From positions 1 through 64,000 of the forward strand of contig JAEEOO010000028.1 of assembly GCA_016284315.1 (NCBI GenBank): a DNA stretch of 64,000 bases, written 5' to 3'. Shown piece after piece: positions 36,009-45,134 of this stretch. This DNA is from Lachnospiraceae bacterium. Lineage in GTDB: Bacteria; Bacillota; Clostridia; Lachnospirales; Lachnospiraceae. The notes beneath the pieces were generated by a model. It did no database searches. It saw nothing but the letters and a program-made list of their open reading frames with translations, and was not told the origin of the DNA. The position numbers and the translations under genes are program-made. The first letter of the stretch is position 1. Every line of letters starts with the position of its first letter.

Positions 36009-37505
36009 TTATGCCTTCTTAAAAAGGTTTATCTCCCCGGTGAACTTCTCGTCTTCTTTATAGAAGGCAAGCCTGTTCTTTCCTGTGTGCTTTACGCCGT
36101 AGAGCGCTTCATCCGCACTCTTGTACAAAGTTTCAAAAGAAGATCCGTCCATGGGGAACATGGATGCTCCGAGGCTGGCATTAACGGAATACTTTGTATA
36201 CTCTCCTACTTCAAAGCCCTTAAAGAATACCTCAATTTTTTTAGCTTCCTTTTGGGCAACTTTCATATCCTTTATATCTTTAAGGAAGACAACGAACTCA
36301 TCGCCGCCCACTCTTCCGATGATATCCGTTGCGCGGTAAAGGGTCTGCAGCCTGAGTCCGAGATTTCTGAGAACCTCATCGCCAAAGGCATGTCCCATGG
36401 TGTCATTGATCTTCTTGAAATTGTCTACATCAATAAGAATAAACACGCCCTGGCCGCCGGGATTGTTTTGGATATATTCCCTGATGTGATCCTCCGTAGC
36501 CGACTTATTGTATGCGCCGGTAAGAAGATCGGTCTCAGCTTTTCCGATAAGTTCCTTACGGTTGGACTTAAAGTTCTTTCTCATAACAAAGATACCGTAA
36601 GCATAGATCAATCCGAGGAGGATGAGGCAGATAGAGATCTGGATCCTCATATAAAAAGCGGGCTTGCTGTACTGCTCAAGGCTGACGTTAACGGCATTCT
36701 TGTCGTATCCCGCAAGGAGTATCCAATGGGTACCCTCGATCTTTGAATATGTAATATAGCGATGGGACTTGTTCTGCTTTACTTCAAGGACGCTCTGTTT
36801 TCCTTCGACGTACTTCTGTCTGAAGTTGTTCCACTGAGCTGTAGTAACAGCGTTCTCCTCAAGGCTCTTCCAGATGTTTCCTCTAAGAAGAAGCACGTTT
36901 GCGGTCCTTCCTTCTGTGCAGAGGAGGTCTTTTCTGTCATCAAGGATCGCATAGAATGCGTACTTGTAATTTTCGTCATCGCTGACAACATTGGTAAATA
37001 CTTCTTTATCTATAAACACGAGAACGCGTCTTCCGGAATCAACGGGAGAGCCGGTAACAACAAAGACTTCTTTGTCATCAACGCCGTTCCGGGTGGAATA
37101 TACAACGTCGTTTCTTCTTATCGTGTCAATATAATCGGCTTTGGCAAGGTTGTACTTGTTTCCTTCTTCATCATAGCCGATGTTTTTCTCGTCGAGGTAA
37201 ACAGCTTTATAACCGAATGTTTTCTTGACCACGTCGCTTAAGAACTCAGTGTCTTTCATCATCCAGGCTTTGTCGCCGGTCATCAAAACAGCCATGTTAA
37301 CATACTCGGAAGTATCGCAGATAGCCTCCGACAATTCATACGCGCTGTCCTTTATCTCAACCGTTAAGTTTTTGGAAATCAGGGAATAAAAATTCTGAGT
37401 GTTCTTCTGTGAAAAAACCCCCAAGGACAAGAAACCTGATGCGATTACGATAGAAAGCGTAATTGCGCTAATTATAAGAACTTTTTTTGTATTGCTTTTT
37501 TTCAT
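36009..37505 (-). CDS. Membrane-bound GGDEF diguanylate cyclase
   Basis: This 498-aa protein makes c-di-GMP. An N-terminal membrane segment (about residues 8-30), an extracytoplasmic Cache-like sensor region (about 35-275) and a second membrane segment (about 285-310) precede the GGDEF domain. The active-site GGDEF is intact (GRVGGDEFVVF) and the inhibitory I-site RxxD lies five residues upstream (RATD), so product feedback is expected. The ATG at 37505 follows GGGGGA; the track start four codons earlier is a TTG. Confidence 0.93.
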   Translation of the reverse strand: MKKSNTKKVLIISAITLSIVIASGFLSLGVFSQKNTQNFYSLISKNLTVEIKDSAYELSEAICDTSEYVNMAVLMTGDKAWMMKDTEFLSDVVKKTFGYKAVYLDEKNIGYDEEGNKYNLAKADYIDTIRRNDVVYSTRNGVDDKEVFVVTGSPVDSGRRVLVFIDKEVFTNVVSDDENYKYAFYAILDDRKDLLCTEGRTANVLLLRGNIWKSLEENAVTTAQWNNFRQKYVEGKQSVLEVKQNKSHRYITYSKIEGTHWILLAGYDKNAVNVSLEQYSKPAFYMRIQISICLILLGLIYAYGIFVMRKNFKSNRKELIGKAETDLLTGAYNKSATEDHIREYIQNNPGGQGVFILIDVDNFKKINDTMGHAFGDEVLRNLGLRLQTLYRATDIIGRVGGDEFVVFLKDIKDMKVAQKEAKKIEVFFKGFEVGEYTKYSVNASLGASMFPMDGSSFETLYKSADEALYGVKHTGKNRLAFYKEDEKFTGEINLFKKA

Positions 37506-37544
37506 CCGATCCCCCAATCAGATATAAATCCGTACCCAACACTG

Positions 37545-37573
37545 ATTATATCACACGTCAAATCCCCATTCAA
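37545..37573 (-). promoter_or_regulatory. SigmaA promoter of the diguanylate cyclase
   Basis: TTGAAT (37573-37568) and TATAAT (37550-37545) on minus, 17-bp spacer, with a TG one base before the -10 hexamer region. It lies within 45 bp of the ATG and directly after the yesL-like stop. Confidence 0.8.
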
Positions 37574-37585
37574 CGTACAATAACC

Positions 37586-38269
37586 TTACTCCGCGCCATC
37601 ACTGAAAATGTGCTCATCATCCGAACCTGCGGGCAATATTCCGTCCCTGCGGTTGGAGTCTTCCTCCATCTTCAAAAACTGTTTGTTGTATAAGCATACC
37701 GACAAAAATGCCGGCAGAGAAAAACCGAACATTAAAACTATGGGCAGGAGCACAAGGAAATTGTAGGTAAGGTAAAAGGGTGCCACTGCCATGATGATCA
37801 TAAGGAATGATCTGGGCGGATTGCTGATGGCCACAAAGATTCCCGATTTGATCGTTCCTCCCACAGTGTTTGAAAATCTGCTAAGGACGGGGAAAGTCAT
37901 TGAGAAAATAAATACTGAGAATAAAACGGCTCCGCCCAAAAGGATCTTCACCGCCATGGGCATCTGATCGCCCATGTTTGCCTGAAAGGCCGCAAAGAGA
38001 TATGCAGGCACGCCAATAACAAGGATCATGATGATCCAGATAATGGTCGCCTGCCTAAAGTTTTCTTTGAATGATCTGAAATAAAGTTTTGTAATGCCGC
38101 TGTCTTCGTCACGTCTTATCTTTAACATAACGTAGTAACCGGCGGTTATAGCTGCTCCTGCGGTGACAACCGGGATGCAAAGCAAAAGTGTATAAATATT
38201 GATGATGATAAAATCCGCGATCTTTGTAAGAACGTTTATTACCGGACTGTCGGGAGCAAACAACTTCAT
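37586..38269 (-). CDS. YesL/DUF624 family membrane protein
   Basis: This 227-aa protein has about five to six hydrophobic segments and the DUF624 opening (LTKIADFIIINIYTLLLCIPVVTAGAAITAGYYVMLKI, then RSFKENFRQATIIWI). Family members such as B. subtilis YesL sit beside sugar-transport loci, but the function is unknown. The start overlaps the stop of the upstream acetyltransferase by 4 bp. Confidence 0.88.
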   Translation of the reverse strand: MKLFAPDSPVINVLTKIADFIIINIYTLLLCIPVVTAGAAITAGYYVMLKIRRDEDSGITKLYFRSFKENFRQATIIWIIMILVIGVPAYLFAAFQANMGDQMPMAVKILLGGAVLFSVFIFSMTFPVLSRFSNTVGGTIKSGIFVAISNPPRSFLMIIMAVAPFYLTYNFLVLLPIVLMFGFSLPAFLSVCLYNKQFLKMEEDSNRRDGILPAGSDDEHIFSDGAE

Positions 38270-38766
38270 AGTACTTTCTCCATGGGCGTCACGCGTATTC
38301 CGGCTTTTTCCTGTTCGGCAGCGGTGGCACGGAAGCCCAGACTTTTATAGAACTCAACTGCATAGGGTGCAGCCTTGACATGGAAGATAAATTCTCCGTT
38401 CTTCTCTTTGACGTAGTCGCCGAGAAGCTCAAGGAGCACTGAACCCACGCCCTGTCTGTGGTACTCTTCGTCCACAAACAGGAGCGATAGAATATTCATG
38501 TTTCGAATAGTACCGACGCCTATGATACGGTCCTCATCAAGGGCCACCATCATACGGTAAGTGCCTTGCAAAAAGGCCTTGTAGATGTCGTCGTCGGTAA
38601 TGAATTCGAAGAATTCTTTAATTCCTTCCTGCGAGTAATCCTTGGATTCAAACCTAAGGAAAGTCTTCCATACCATCATCATGGCAGGCTTCCATTCCTC
38701 CGGTCTTGCCCATCTGTAATCGTAGGGAGTTGTCTCAAGTAAATTTACAATCTTTGCGCAAGCCAA
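38266..38766 (-). CDS. GNAT family N-acetyltransferase
   Basis: This 166-aa protein has the acetyl-CoA loop after a beta strand, LLFVDEEYHRQGVGSVLLELLGDYVKEK, and the C-terminal AVEFYKSLGFRATAAEQEKAGIRVTPM. The acceptor is unknown. It overlaps the lipase gene by 22 bp and DUF624 by 4 bp, so the three genes are translationally coupled. Confidence 0.9.
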   Translation of the reverse strand: MACAKIVNLLETTPYDYRWARPEEWKPAMMMVWKTFLRFESKDYSQEGIKEFFEFITDDDIYKAFLQGTYRMMVALDEDRIIGVGTIRNMNILSLLFVDEEYHRQGVGSVLLELLGDYVKEKNGEFIFHVKAAPYAVEFYKSLGFRATAAEQEKAGIRVTPMEKVL

Positions 38767-39674
38767 TCGTATATACCCTCTTTGACGGTTTCTTTTTCCG
38801 TCTCGTTTAAGATCTCATGACGAAGTCCCGGGTAGAGCTTAAGTGTAATGTCTTTAACGCCTGCTGCCTTAAGTGAATCTGCAGCTTTCTTAACGCCTTT
38901 TCCGTAATCACCAACAGGGTCCTCCTCACCGGATACAAAGTAGAGGGGAAGGTCTGCGGGAACCTTGGCGAGATTCTTCTTATCAAGAAGTCTTCCGATA
39001 AGTTCAAACAGGGTTCTGAATCCGTTGACTGTAAAGAGGAATCCGCAATCGGGATCTTCGATATATTTGTCAACGTTCTCTTCGTTTACGCTTAGCCAGT
39101 CAAAAAGTGTCCTGGGATTAGGGATGTGCTTAAAGTATCCGCCAAAGGCGATCTTGTTGATAAATACGGCAATGTGCTTGTCACCAAGGAAGATCTTCTG
39201 GAAGCCCGCGATGAATTTGCTCACTGCGATAAGGCCCTTGGTCTGGTGACCTGTTCCCATGATGACTGCACCGGTTATTCCTGTGCCGTAACGGTATATA
39301 TAATTCCTTGCAATGAAGGAGCCCATGCTGTGGCCCATGATAAAGTAGGGAACTCCGGGATATAATTCCTGAGTCATCTTCTTTAATCTGTGAACGTCTC
39401 TTACAACAACGGTTGCGGGGTCCTGATCACAGAAATATCCCTTCATACCATTGGCGGCTGCGGTCTTGCCGTGTCCGAGGTGATCGTCACCGGTTACCAC
39501 AAAGCCCTTTGATGTAAGGAACTCGGCAAGGTCTTCATATCTTTCAATATATTCGCTCATGCCGTGGATGATCTGGTATACGCCTTTGATCTCACCGCTG
39601 TCGGGGGTGTATCTTACGGCATGGATCTTGCTGACTCCGTCTCTGGAGTCAAAGAAAAATTCTTCTTTCTTCAT
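38745..39674 (-). CDS. Alpha/beta hydrolase, monoacylglycerol lipase/lysophospholipase type
   Basis: This 309-aa protein shows an oxyanion region (YQIIHGMSEYIERYEDLAEFL), the nucleophile elbow GHSMGSF and acid and histidine candidates in SGEEDPVGDYG and YPGLRHEILNE, giving a complete Ser-Asp-His triad. No signal peptide is visible, so it acts in the cytoplasm or at the inner face. The true ester substrate is unknown. AAAGGAGG precedes the ATG. Confidence 0.92.
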   Translation of the reverse strand: MKKEEFFFDSRDGVSKIHAVRYTPDSGEIKGVYQIIHGMSEYIERYEDLAEFLTSKGFVVTGDDHLGHGKTAAANGMKGYFCDQDPATVVVRDVHRLKKMTQELYPGVPYFIMGHSMGSFIARNYIYRYGTGITGAVIMGTGHQTKGLIAVSKFIAGFQKIFLGDKHIAVFINKIAFGGYFKHIPNPRTLFDWLSVNEENVDKYIEDPDCGFLFTVNGFRTLFELIGRLLDKKNLAKVPADLPLYFVSGEEDPVGDYGKGVKKAADSLKAAGVKDITLKLYPGLRHEILNETEKETVKEGIYDWLAQRL

Positions 39675-39698
39675 GCGTTCCCTCCTTTATTTAATAAC

Positions 39699-39848
39699 GG
39701 ATTGCTTCATTGCTGCGCAATTCTCGCAATCCTCACCACCTTCGCAAATCGCGATTTTTCTTTGAAAAATCACTTCTTTGCTCATGTGGTGGCGCATCTC
39801 TGAAACAAACATTTTTCCTTGCACAAGTGCACTCAAAATGTTTGTTTC
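39699..39848. repeat. Three tandem hairpins between metG and the lipase gene
   Basis: The 186-bp spacer holds three inverted repeats: GGATTGC/GCAATCC (39699-39732, with ATTGC/GCAAT inside), a bulged stem CACC..GCAAA..GATTTTTC/GAAAAATC..TTTGC..GGTGG (about 39734-39792), and GAAACAAACATTTT/AAAATGTTTGTTTC with perfect 14-bp arms (39802-39848). None is followed by a good T-run, so simple termination is not a full explanation. Confidence 0.7.
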
Positions 39849-39860
39849 AATCTGCTGTTA

Positions 39861-41846
39861 TTAGCATATCTCCGCTCCTGCAGGCATATCCTTGCTGTCG
39901 GGAACCATGATGGAAAGCTTTCCGTCAGCGTCTTCTGCGCAAAGGATCATTCCTTCGCTCTTAAGGCCTGCGATCTCCTTGGGCTGAAGGTTTACAAGAA
40001 CCATTACCTTCTTGCCGACCATATCTTCGGGAGAGTAGCTTGACTTGATTCCGGAAAGGATCTGGTGAACCTTGCTTCCGATCTTAACCTGTGAGCAAAG
40101 AAGCTTCTTTGACTTCTTAACTTCCTCGCAGGAGATGATCTCACCAACCTGGAACTGAAGCTTTGCAAAGTCATCATAAGTGATGATGTCCTTGTCCTCG
40201 ATGTCGATGACTGCTTCGTCAGCCTTTGCTTCCTCAGCGCCACCTTCTACACCTGCTTCTGCCTTCTGGATAGCTGCAATTCTTTCAGCCTCTGCATATA
40301 CATCTTTGATGTCGAGTCTTGCGAAGAGGATCTCGGGCTTCTCAACAACCTTGTTTCCTGAAGGATATGCTCCGAAGGTATCAAGGGTATCGAAGTCGCG
40401 AAGCTTACAATTAAGCTGTGCTGCGATCTTGTCTGCAGTCTCGGGTAAGAATGCGGAAAGGAGACTTGCACCAACGGTTATACCTTCGCAAAGGTTGTAA
40501 AGAACGGTTGCAAGACGATCCTTCTTAGCCTCGTCTTTAGCAAGAACCCAAGGCTCGGTCTCGTCGATATATTTGTTGCATCTCTTGAATACGCCGAAGA
40601 TCTCGGTGATGGCATCTGCTACGTGGAGGGTCTCCATCTTCTCGGCAACCTTCTTGTAAGTGCCGGTAACAACTGCCTCGAAATCATCGTCAACAGTCTC
40701 TCTTGCCTTCTTGTTCTCAACAACACCGCCGAAGTACTTGTTGCTCATTGCAACAGTGCGGTTTACAAGGTTTCCGAGAACGTTTGCAAGATCGGTGTTA
40801 ACACGCTCGGTCATAAGATCCCATGAAATGGATCCGTCGTTTTCGAAAGGCATCTCGTGGAGCATGAAGTATCTAACCGCATCTACGCCGAAGAACTTTG
40901 CAAGGTCATCTGCGTAAAGAACGTTTCCACGGGACTTACTCATCTTGCCGTCTCCCGCAAGGAGCCAGGGATGGCCGAATACCTGCTTGGGAAGGGGCTC
41001 GCCGAGAGCCATAAGGAAGATGGGCCAGTAAATGGTATGGAATCTTACGATGTCCTTTCCGATAAGGTGAAGGTCAGCGGGCCAAAGCTTCTTGTACTGC
41101 TCTGTGCTGTTGCCGTCGGCATCGTATCCGATTCCGGTGATATAGTTTGTAAGAGCATCAAGCCATACATAAACGACATGCTTGTCATCAAAGTCTACAG
41201 GAATTCCCCACTTAAATGAGGTTCTTGATACGCAAAGATCCTGAAGTCCGGGGATGAGGAAGTTGTTCATCATCTCGTTCTTTCTGGATACGGGCTGGAT
41301 GAACTCGGGGTGGTCGTTGATGTGCTTGATGAGACGATCTGCATATTTGCTCATCTTGAAGAAGTAAGCTTCTTCCTTTGCGGGCTTAACTTCACGTCCG
41401 CAGTCGGGGCACTTGCCGTCCTTTAACTGGCTCTCAGTCCAGAAGGACTCACAGGGAGTACAGTACATTCCTTCATATGCTCCCTTGTAGATATCGCCCT
41501 GCTCGTAGAGCTTCTTAAAGATCTTCTGAACCTGCTTCTCATGATCGGAATCAGTTGTACGAATGAACTTGTCATAAGAGCAGTTAAGGCAATCACAGAT
41601 TCCGCGGATCTCGCTGGCAACCTTGTCAACGAACTCCTTGGGGGTAACTCCTGCTTCCTCTGCCTTTAACTCGATCTTCTGGCCGTGCTCATCGGTACCG
41701 GTCTGGAAGAATACATCGTATCCTTCTTTTCTCTTGTATCTTGCGATAGCGTCAGCAAGTACGATCTCGTAACTGTTTCCTATATGGGGCTTGCCTGATG
41801 TATAGGCAATAGCCGTAGTCAAATAATAAGGTCCTTTATTCTGCAT
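39861..41846 (-). CDS. metG: Methionyl-tRNA synthetase with C-terminal tRNA-binding domain
   Basis: This 661-aa class I synthetase has a HIGH-type motif (GKPHIGNSYE), the KMSKS loop (DGKMSKSRGN), a zinc knuckle (CTPCESF, CPDCG) and a C-terminal EMAP-like tRNA-binding OB domain (FQVGEIISCEEVKKSKKLLCSQVKIG to LKSEGMILCAED). An acidic linker (about residues 510-545) joins the parts. SD GGAGG. No T-box is seen in the short upstream gap. It ends close to a hairpin cluster. Confidence 0.97.
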   Translation of the reverse strand: MQNKGPYYLTTAIAYTSGKPHIGNSYEIVLADAIARYKRKEGYDVFFQTGTDEHGQKIELKAEEAGVTPKEFVDKVASEIRGICDCLNCSYDKFIRTTDSDHEKQVQKIFKKLYEQGDIYKGAYEGMYCTPCESFWTESQLKDGKCPDCGREVKPAKEEAYFFKMSKYADRLIKHINDHPEFIQPVSRKNEMMNNFLIPGLQDLCVSRTSFKWGIPVDFDDKHVVYVWLDALTNYITGIGYDADGNSTEQYKKLWPADLHLIGKDIVRFHTIYWPIFLMALGEPLPKQVFGHPWLLAGDGKMSKSRGNVLYADDLAKFFGVDAVRYFMLHEMPFENDGSISWDLMTERVNTDLANVLGNLVNRTVAMSNKYFGGVVENKKARETVDDDFEAVVTGTYKKVAEKMETLHVADAITEIFGVFKRCNKYIDETEPWVLAKDEAKKDRLATVLYNLCEGITVGASLLSAFLPETADKIAAQLNCKLRDFDTLDTFGAYPSGNKVVEKPEILFARLDIKDVYAEAERIAAIQKAEAGVEGGAEEAKADEAVIDIEDKDIITYDDFAKLQFQVGEIISCEEVKKSKKLLCSQVKIGSKVHQILSGIKSSYSPEDMVGKKVMVLVNLQPKEIAGLKSEGMILCAEDADGKLSIMVPDSKDMPAGAEIC

Positions 41847-41882
41847 TTCTTTCCTCCAATATATCAGATAGGATTATTCATA

Positions 41883-43049
41883 TTATAAATAGCTGTTCTT
41901 GGGAGAAACGTCGAAGGCATAAACCTTGTAACCCTTTCCCTTGTCAACAAATACTATTCTTATCATTTCGTCTTTGCGGGAGTAATCCAGCTCCTCGCCG
42001 CCACGCTTTGCATATGCGTGATATTTTATATCGATGCTGCAGCAGTTCTTCGCCCACATGACGGGCATGCCCACTTCAAGAACTTCGTTGCGAAGGTCGG
42101 TGTGGCCGTAAGCCCATCCCACGCTGTCCTCATATGCGTTGATAAGGGACTTGTCAGCCGGAGACTTTGCAAAGCAATAGCTCTGAGCGGCCGCAATGTG
42201 GTCGTCGATATGGTTCCTGCCATAGACATAATATGTCAGATAAGCGTTTAAAAAGCCCTGCGCATCTGTCTGAAGCTTTGATGCCGTCTTGTTGTCTGCG
42301 TGGATCACAACGAATGCTTCATCGGAACCGTCCACGGCAATGAAATCACCATCGGTTACCTTTGCATCATCTGCAGTGTAAATAACAACCTCGGGCTCGG
42401 TCAAGAGTCCTTCAACCTTGTAGAGGTTCCAGGTGATCTCGTCTGTAAGGCAACTGTCGTAGCCGGAAGTTTCCCTTTCGTTGTCGTAGGGAAATCTTAC
42501 GATCCCGGACTTCTCCATGCAATCTTCGGAAAGTTCTTTTCCGTTGCACATAACTTTATAACCATCGGGTACATCCTCGGTGACGGAGTACTCGCCCTTT
42601 GCAAAAACTTCCGTGAGCTCTGCGTCCCACTTAAGTCCGCTTCCGGTAAGTCCGATCCTTGCCACCTTCTCGTCCCCGAGATATATCTCATAGGCAGGTG
42701 CTTTATCGGTATAGTCCGCTGCTTTAAAGCAAGTGAACCCTTCGTCGCACATTCGATACTTGTCGTCGAAGTATTTCTTCGCGGTGTTCAAACTGTCGTA
42801 GGTTTCGTGAGTGTCGATCCACTCTGTGGCAAGAGTCTCGATATCGAAACCGTCCATGTACTGTTCAAAAGCCTTTTGAGGAGCCTGCTCAAGCTGCTCC
42901 ATTACTGCTTCAAGGCGCTGTTTTTCATCGTACTCAGTCTGATAGACGGTGAGTTTTTTCCAAAGAAGGCCGAGTAAAACCAGACATCCTATAAATATGA
43001 TGCCAAGGTATACCAAATATAATGCTCTGAAAACCGGGTTTTTCATCAT
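41883..43049 (-). CDS. Membrane-anchored extracytoplasmic protein, unknown function
   Basis: This 388-aa protein has one N-terminal membrane segment (about residues 8-30, ALYLVYLGIIFIGCLVLLGLLW) and then a long soluble part, probably outside the cell. The last 100 residues (ADNKTASKLQTDAQGFLNAYLTYYVYG onward, with HTDLRNEVLEVGMPVMWAKNCCSIDIKYHAYAKR) look like a compact fold. I do not recognise the family. It overlaps the phosphodiester glycosidase gene by 4 bp, so the two products probably act together at the surface. Confidence 0.8.
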   Translation of the reverse strand: MMKNPVFRALYLVYLGIIFIGCLVLLGLLWKKLTVYQTEYDEKQRLEAVMEQLEQAPQKAFEQYMDGFDIETLATEWIDTHETYDSLNTAKKYFDDKYRMCDEGFTCFKAADYTDKAPAYEIYLGDEKVARIGLTGSGLKWDAELTEVFAKGEYSVTEDVPDGYKVMCNGKELSEDCMEKSGIVRFPYDNERETSGYDSCLTDEITWNLYKVEGLLTEPEVVIYTADDAKVTDGDFIAVDGSDEAFVVIHADNKTASKLQTDAQGFLNAYLTYYVYGRNHIDDHIAAAQSYCFAKSPADKSLINAYEDSVGWAYGHTDLRNEVLEVGMPVMWAKNCCSIDIKYHAYAKRGGEELDYSRKDEMIRIVFVDKGKGYKVYAFDVSPKNSYL

Positions 43050-44134
43050 TCTGTTCCCTCCGGCATGATCAGTATTGCATTTGGCAGGCCGCGCATTCCG
43101 ATAAGGCCCGAACCTCTGGTGAGCTGCTCTCCGTCAAGGCGCATCTCGGCTGAGGAACCGCCGTCAAGCATTGTTGCATTGACAGCACCATAATCGGTCA
43201 TTATCTTCACAAGGTCGTCCCTTGTGGCACCAAGGCTGGCTGCATGTCTTCCTTCTATAACAAGTAAGAGAACAGTACCGTCCTCGCACTGTCCGATGGC
43301 AGTACGGGGATTGTAGCCTCCGCCCAGTTTCTTGGCGGGCTTTCCGTCTCTTACAAGAACGCTACCCATTTCAAAGGTGAAGCCTTCCACCGCTCCGGCA
43401 TTGATCGCCTGCTTTGCGGTGCAGCTTTTAAGCATGAGATTGTGGTCCGCATCAAATCCGACGAAATTGTTGCATACTCCCAAATCTTCGCCGTAAATGA
43501 TCTTTCCGTTCTTTATAACAAATCCGTCGGGGCATCCGCCGTGACCTTTTCCGTCAACATCGGCAAATCCGCCACCGTTTATTCCTCCGATGGCACCGTA
43601 GTCCTCGATAAATTTGTAGAGGTATTTTCCGTAGCCGTCTTCGCTGTAGCCTCCGAGAACACCAACAGTTATTCTTGAAGGATCTTTTATCAGCATGATC
43701 TTTCCGCGGAAAGTATCGCCGGTAACGTCTTCAACCTTGATGCCGTCAACAAATCCGTCATCGGCCACATCGCCGGTTGCGTTTGTTGCTTCGGCATTTG
43801 AGGTACTTTCCGATGCAGGTACAACTTCCTCTCCCACTCTGTAATCAAGGGGTTCGAAATCGTCAGCTGTCTGAAGGGGTGCAAGAAGTTCCCTTACTTC
43901 ATCGTCGTTCATGAACCAGTAGGGAAGGAACTTAAGGGCACTGGTCTCGTTGCATGAATTAACGAAAATATACTTGGCTCTTGAGGAGGGACCGTGGGTA
44001 AGGACCAGTATTACCGCTACCAAAAAGACAATAAACATGGCAAAAGTCGTAAACAAAACAAGCGCGCTATTTCCAAAAACAGCGCCCACTACTCTTCCGG
44101 TCCTTTTCTGTTTTGTCTCGTTAACATTTCCCAT
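43046..44134 (-). CDS. Phosphodiester glycosidase (NAGPA domain) family protein, membrane-anchored
   Basis: This 362-aa protein has one membrane segment near the N-terminus (about residues 20-45) and a NAGPA domain, recognised by GGINGGGFADVDGKG, NPRTAIGQCEDGTVLLLVIEGRHA and ATMLDGGSSAEMRLDGE. The domain hydrolyses phosphodiester-linked sugars and in bacteria often accompanies exopolysaccharide or teichoic-acid genes; the substrate here is unknown. The ATG at 44134 is chosen because the longer track start is a TTG. It is coupled to the next gene by ATGA overlap. Confidence 0.85.
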   Translation of the reverse strand: MGNVNETKQKRTGRVVGAVFGNSALVLFTTFAMFIVFLVAVILVLTHGPSSRAKYIFVNSCNETSALKFLPYWFMNDDEVRELLAPLQTADDFEPLDYRVGEEVVPASESTSNAEATNATGDVADDGFVDGIKVEDVTGDTFRGKIMLIKDPSRITVGVLGGYSEDGYGKYLYKFIEDYGAIGGINGGGFADVDGKGHGGCPDGFVIKNGKIIYGEDLGVCNNFVGFDADHNLMLKSCTAKQAINAGAVEGFTFEMGSVLVRDGKPAKKLGGGYNPRTAIGQCEDGTVLLLVIEGRHAASLGATRDDLVKIMTDYGAVNATMLDGGSSAEMRLDGEQLTRGSGLIGMRGLPNAILIMPEGTE

Positions 44135-44226
44135 AAATCTCGAATGTCTCCCGGCAAAAACCAAAAAGCCATTTTTACAAGCTAAAAAATCCCTCTGAGT
44201 ATAAAAACGTAAAGTATATTATAGCA

Positions 44227-45123
44227 CTATACGCGTAATTTGTCATATTCTTCCTTGATCCGGTAAAAGATTTCGGAGGATCCGTTGCCGGTGTCGGGAT
44301 GGTAAACCTTGCAAAGGTCGTGATATCTTCTCTTGATCTCGCCGGGAGTCTTGCAATCTGCGAAGAATCCTGCGGCATTTTCGCTGTTTCCGGGGATGGC
44401 GGCTTTCCGGCGTCCCTCGTTCTCAAAACGGGGCTCCTCGTAGCCTCCGTCCTCTATCTCGTCATAGTCCTCGTATCCGTCTTCGTCGTAACCCTCGTCA
44501 TAGTTATCGTCGTAGTCCTCATATTCTTCATAGCGGTCATAACGATCCCTGCGGCCGAGGCGCTCTCTTCTGTAATCTTCAAGCTCTTCTTCGTATTCTC
44601 TTCTATACTCTTCTTCGAGGTATCTTCTCTCGTTTCTTCTGCTTGCCCTGATACCGCTAAGAAATCCGTCATCGTAGCCTTCGTCATAGCTCTCTTCCAT
44701 GCGGCTTTCTTCTGCGTGGATGACTTCACTCTTAAGGGCCTTGTATCGAATAAAATTGATGACATCAAAAACGGGCCCGCCTACAAGCATGATGATCAGA
44801 GCGATGTGGAGCTGCTGAGGTCCGAGCTTTGCAGCCTGGGTCACGGTAACGGCAGCTACTATAGCCGCAACGATGATGCCCAGGATCCAATGGTGCATAA
44901 GACCAATAAAGAAACGGACATAGGAAACAAGTCCGTAGCAGATGGCAAACATGACGGCGTACTTTTTTGGATCAGCCTGGATGTTGGGCCAAACGGCTTC
45001 TATTCCTTTATCCCAATCCCAATAAATTGCCACGGAAAGAACCGCGGCAATAATGAGCTTTGCAGGTATTATTGAAAGTTTTTTTCTGATCTCCGCAACT
45101 TTGATTGCTTTTAAAACGTTCAT
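44227..45123 (-). CDS. Membrane J-domain protein with acidic Tyr/Glu-rich middle
   Basis: This 298-aa protein has three or four hydrophobic segments (residues about 18-130), then a highly acidic Asp/Glu/Tyr/Arg region (about 140-245), and a C-terminal J-domain, GFFADCKTPGEIKRRYHDLCKVYHPDTGNG, with an intact HPD. It could recruit DnaK to the membrane. The acidic middle is low-complexity and disordered-looking. It is not DnaJ itself (no zinc fingers). It follows the pseudouridine synthase by 11 bp. Confidence 0.82.
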   Translation of the reverse strand: MNVLKAIKVAEIRKKLSIIPAKLIIAAVLSVAIYWDWDKGIEAVWPNIQADPKKYAVMFAICYGLVSYVRFFIGLMHHWILGIIVAAIVAAVTVTQAAKLGPQQLHIALIIMLVGGPVFDVINFIRYKALKSEVIHAEESRMEESYDEGYDDGFLSGIRASRRNERRYLEEEYRREYEEELEDYRRERLGRRDRYDRYEEYEDYDDNYDEGYDEDGYEDYDEIEDGGYEEPRFENEGRRKAAIPGNSENAAGFFADCKTPGEIKRRYHDLCKVYHPDTGNGSSEIFYRIKEEYDKLRV

Positions 45124-45134
45124 TACAAGTATCC

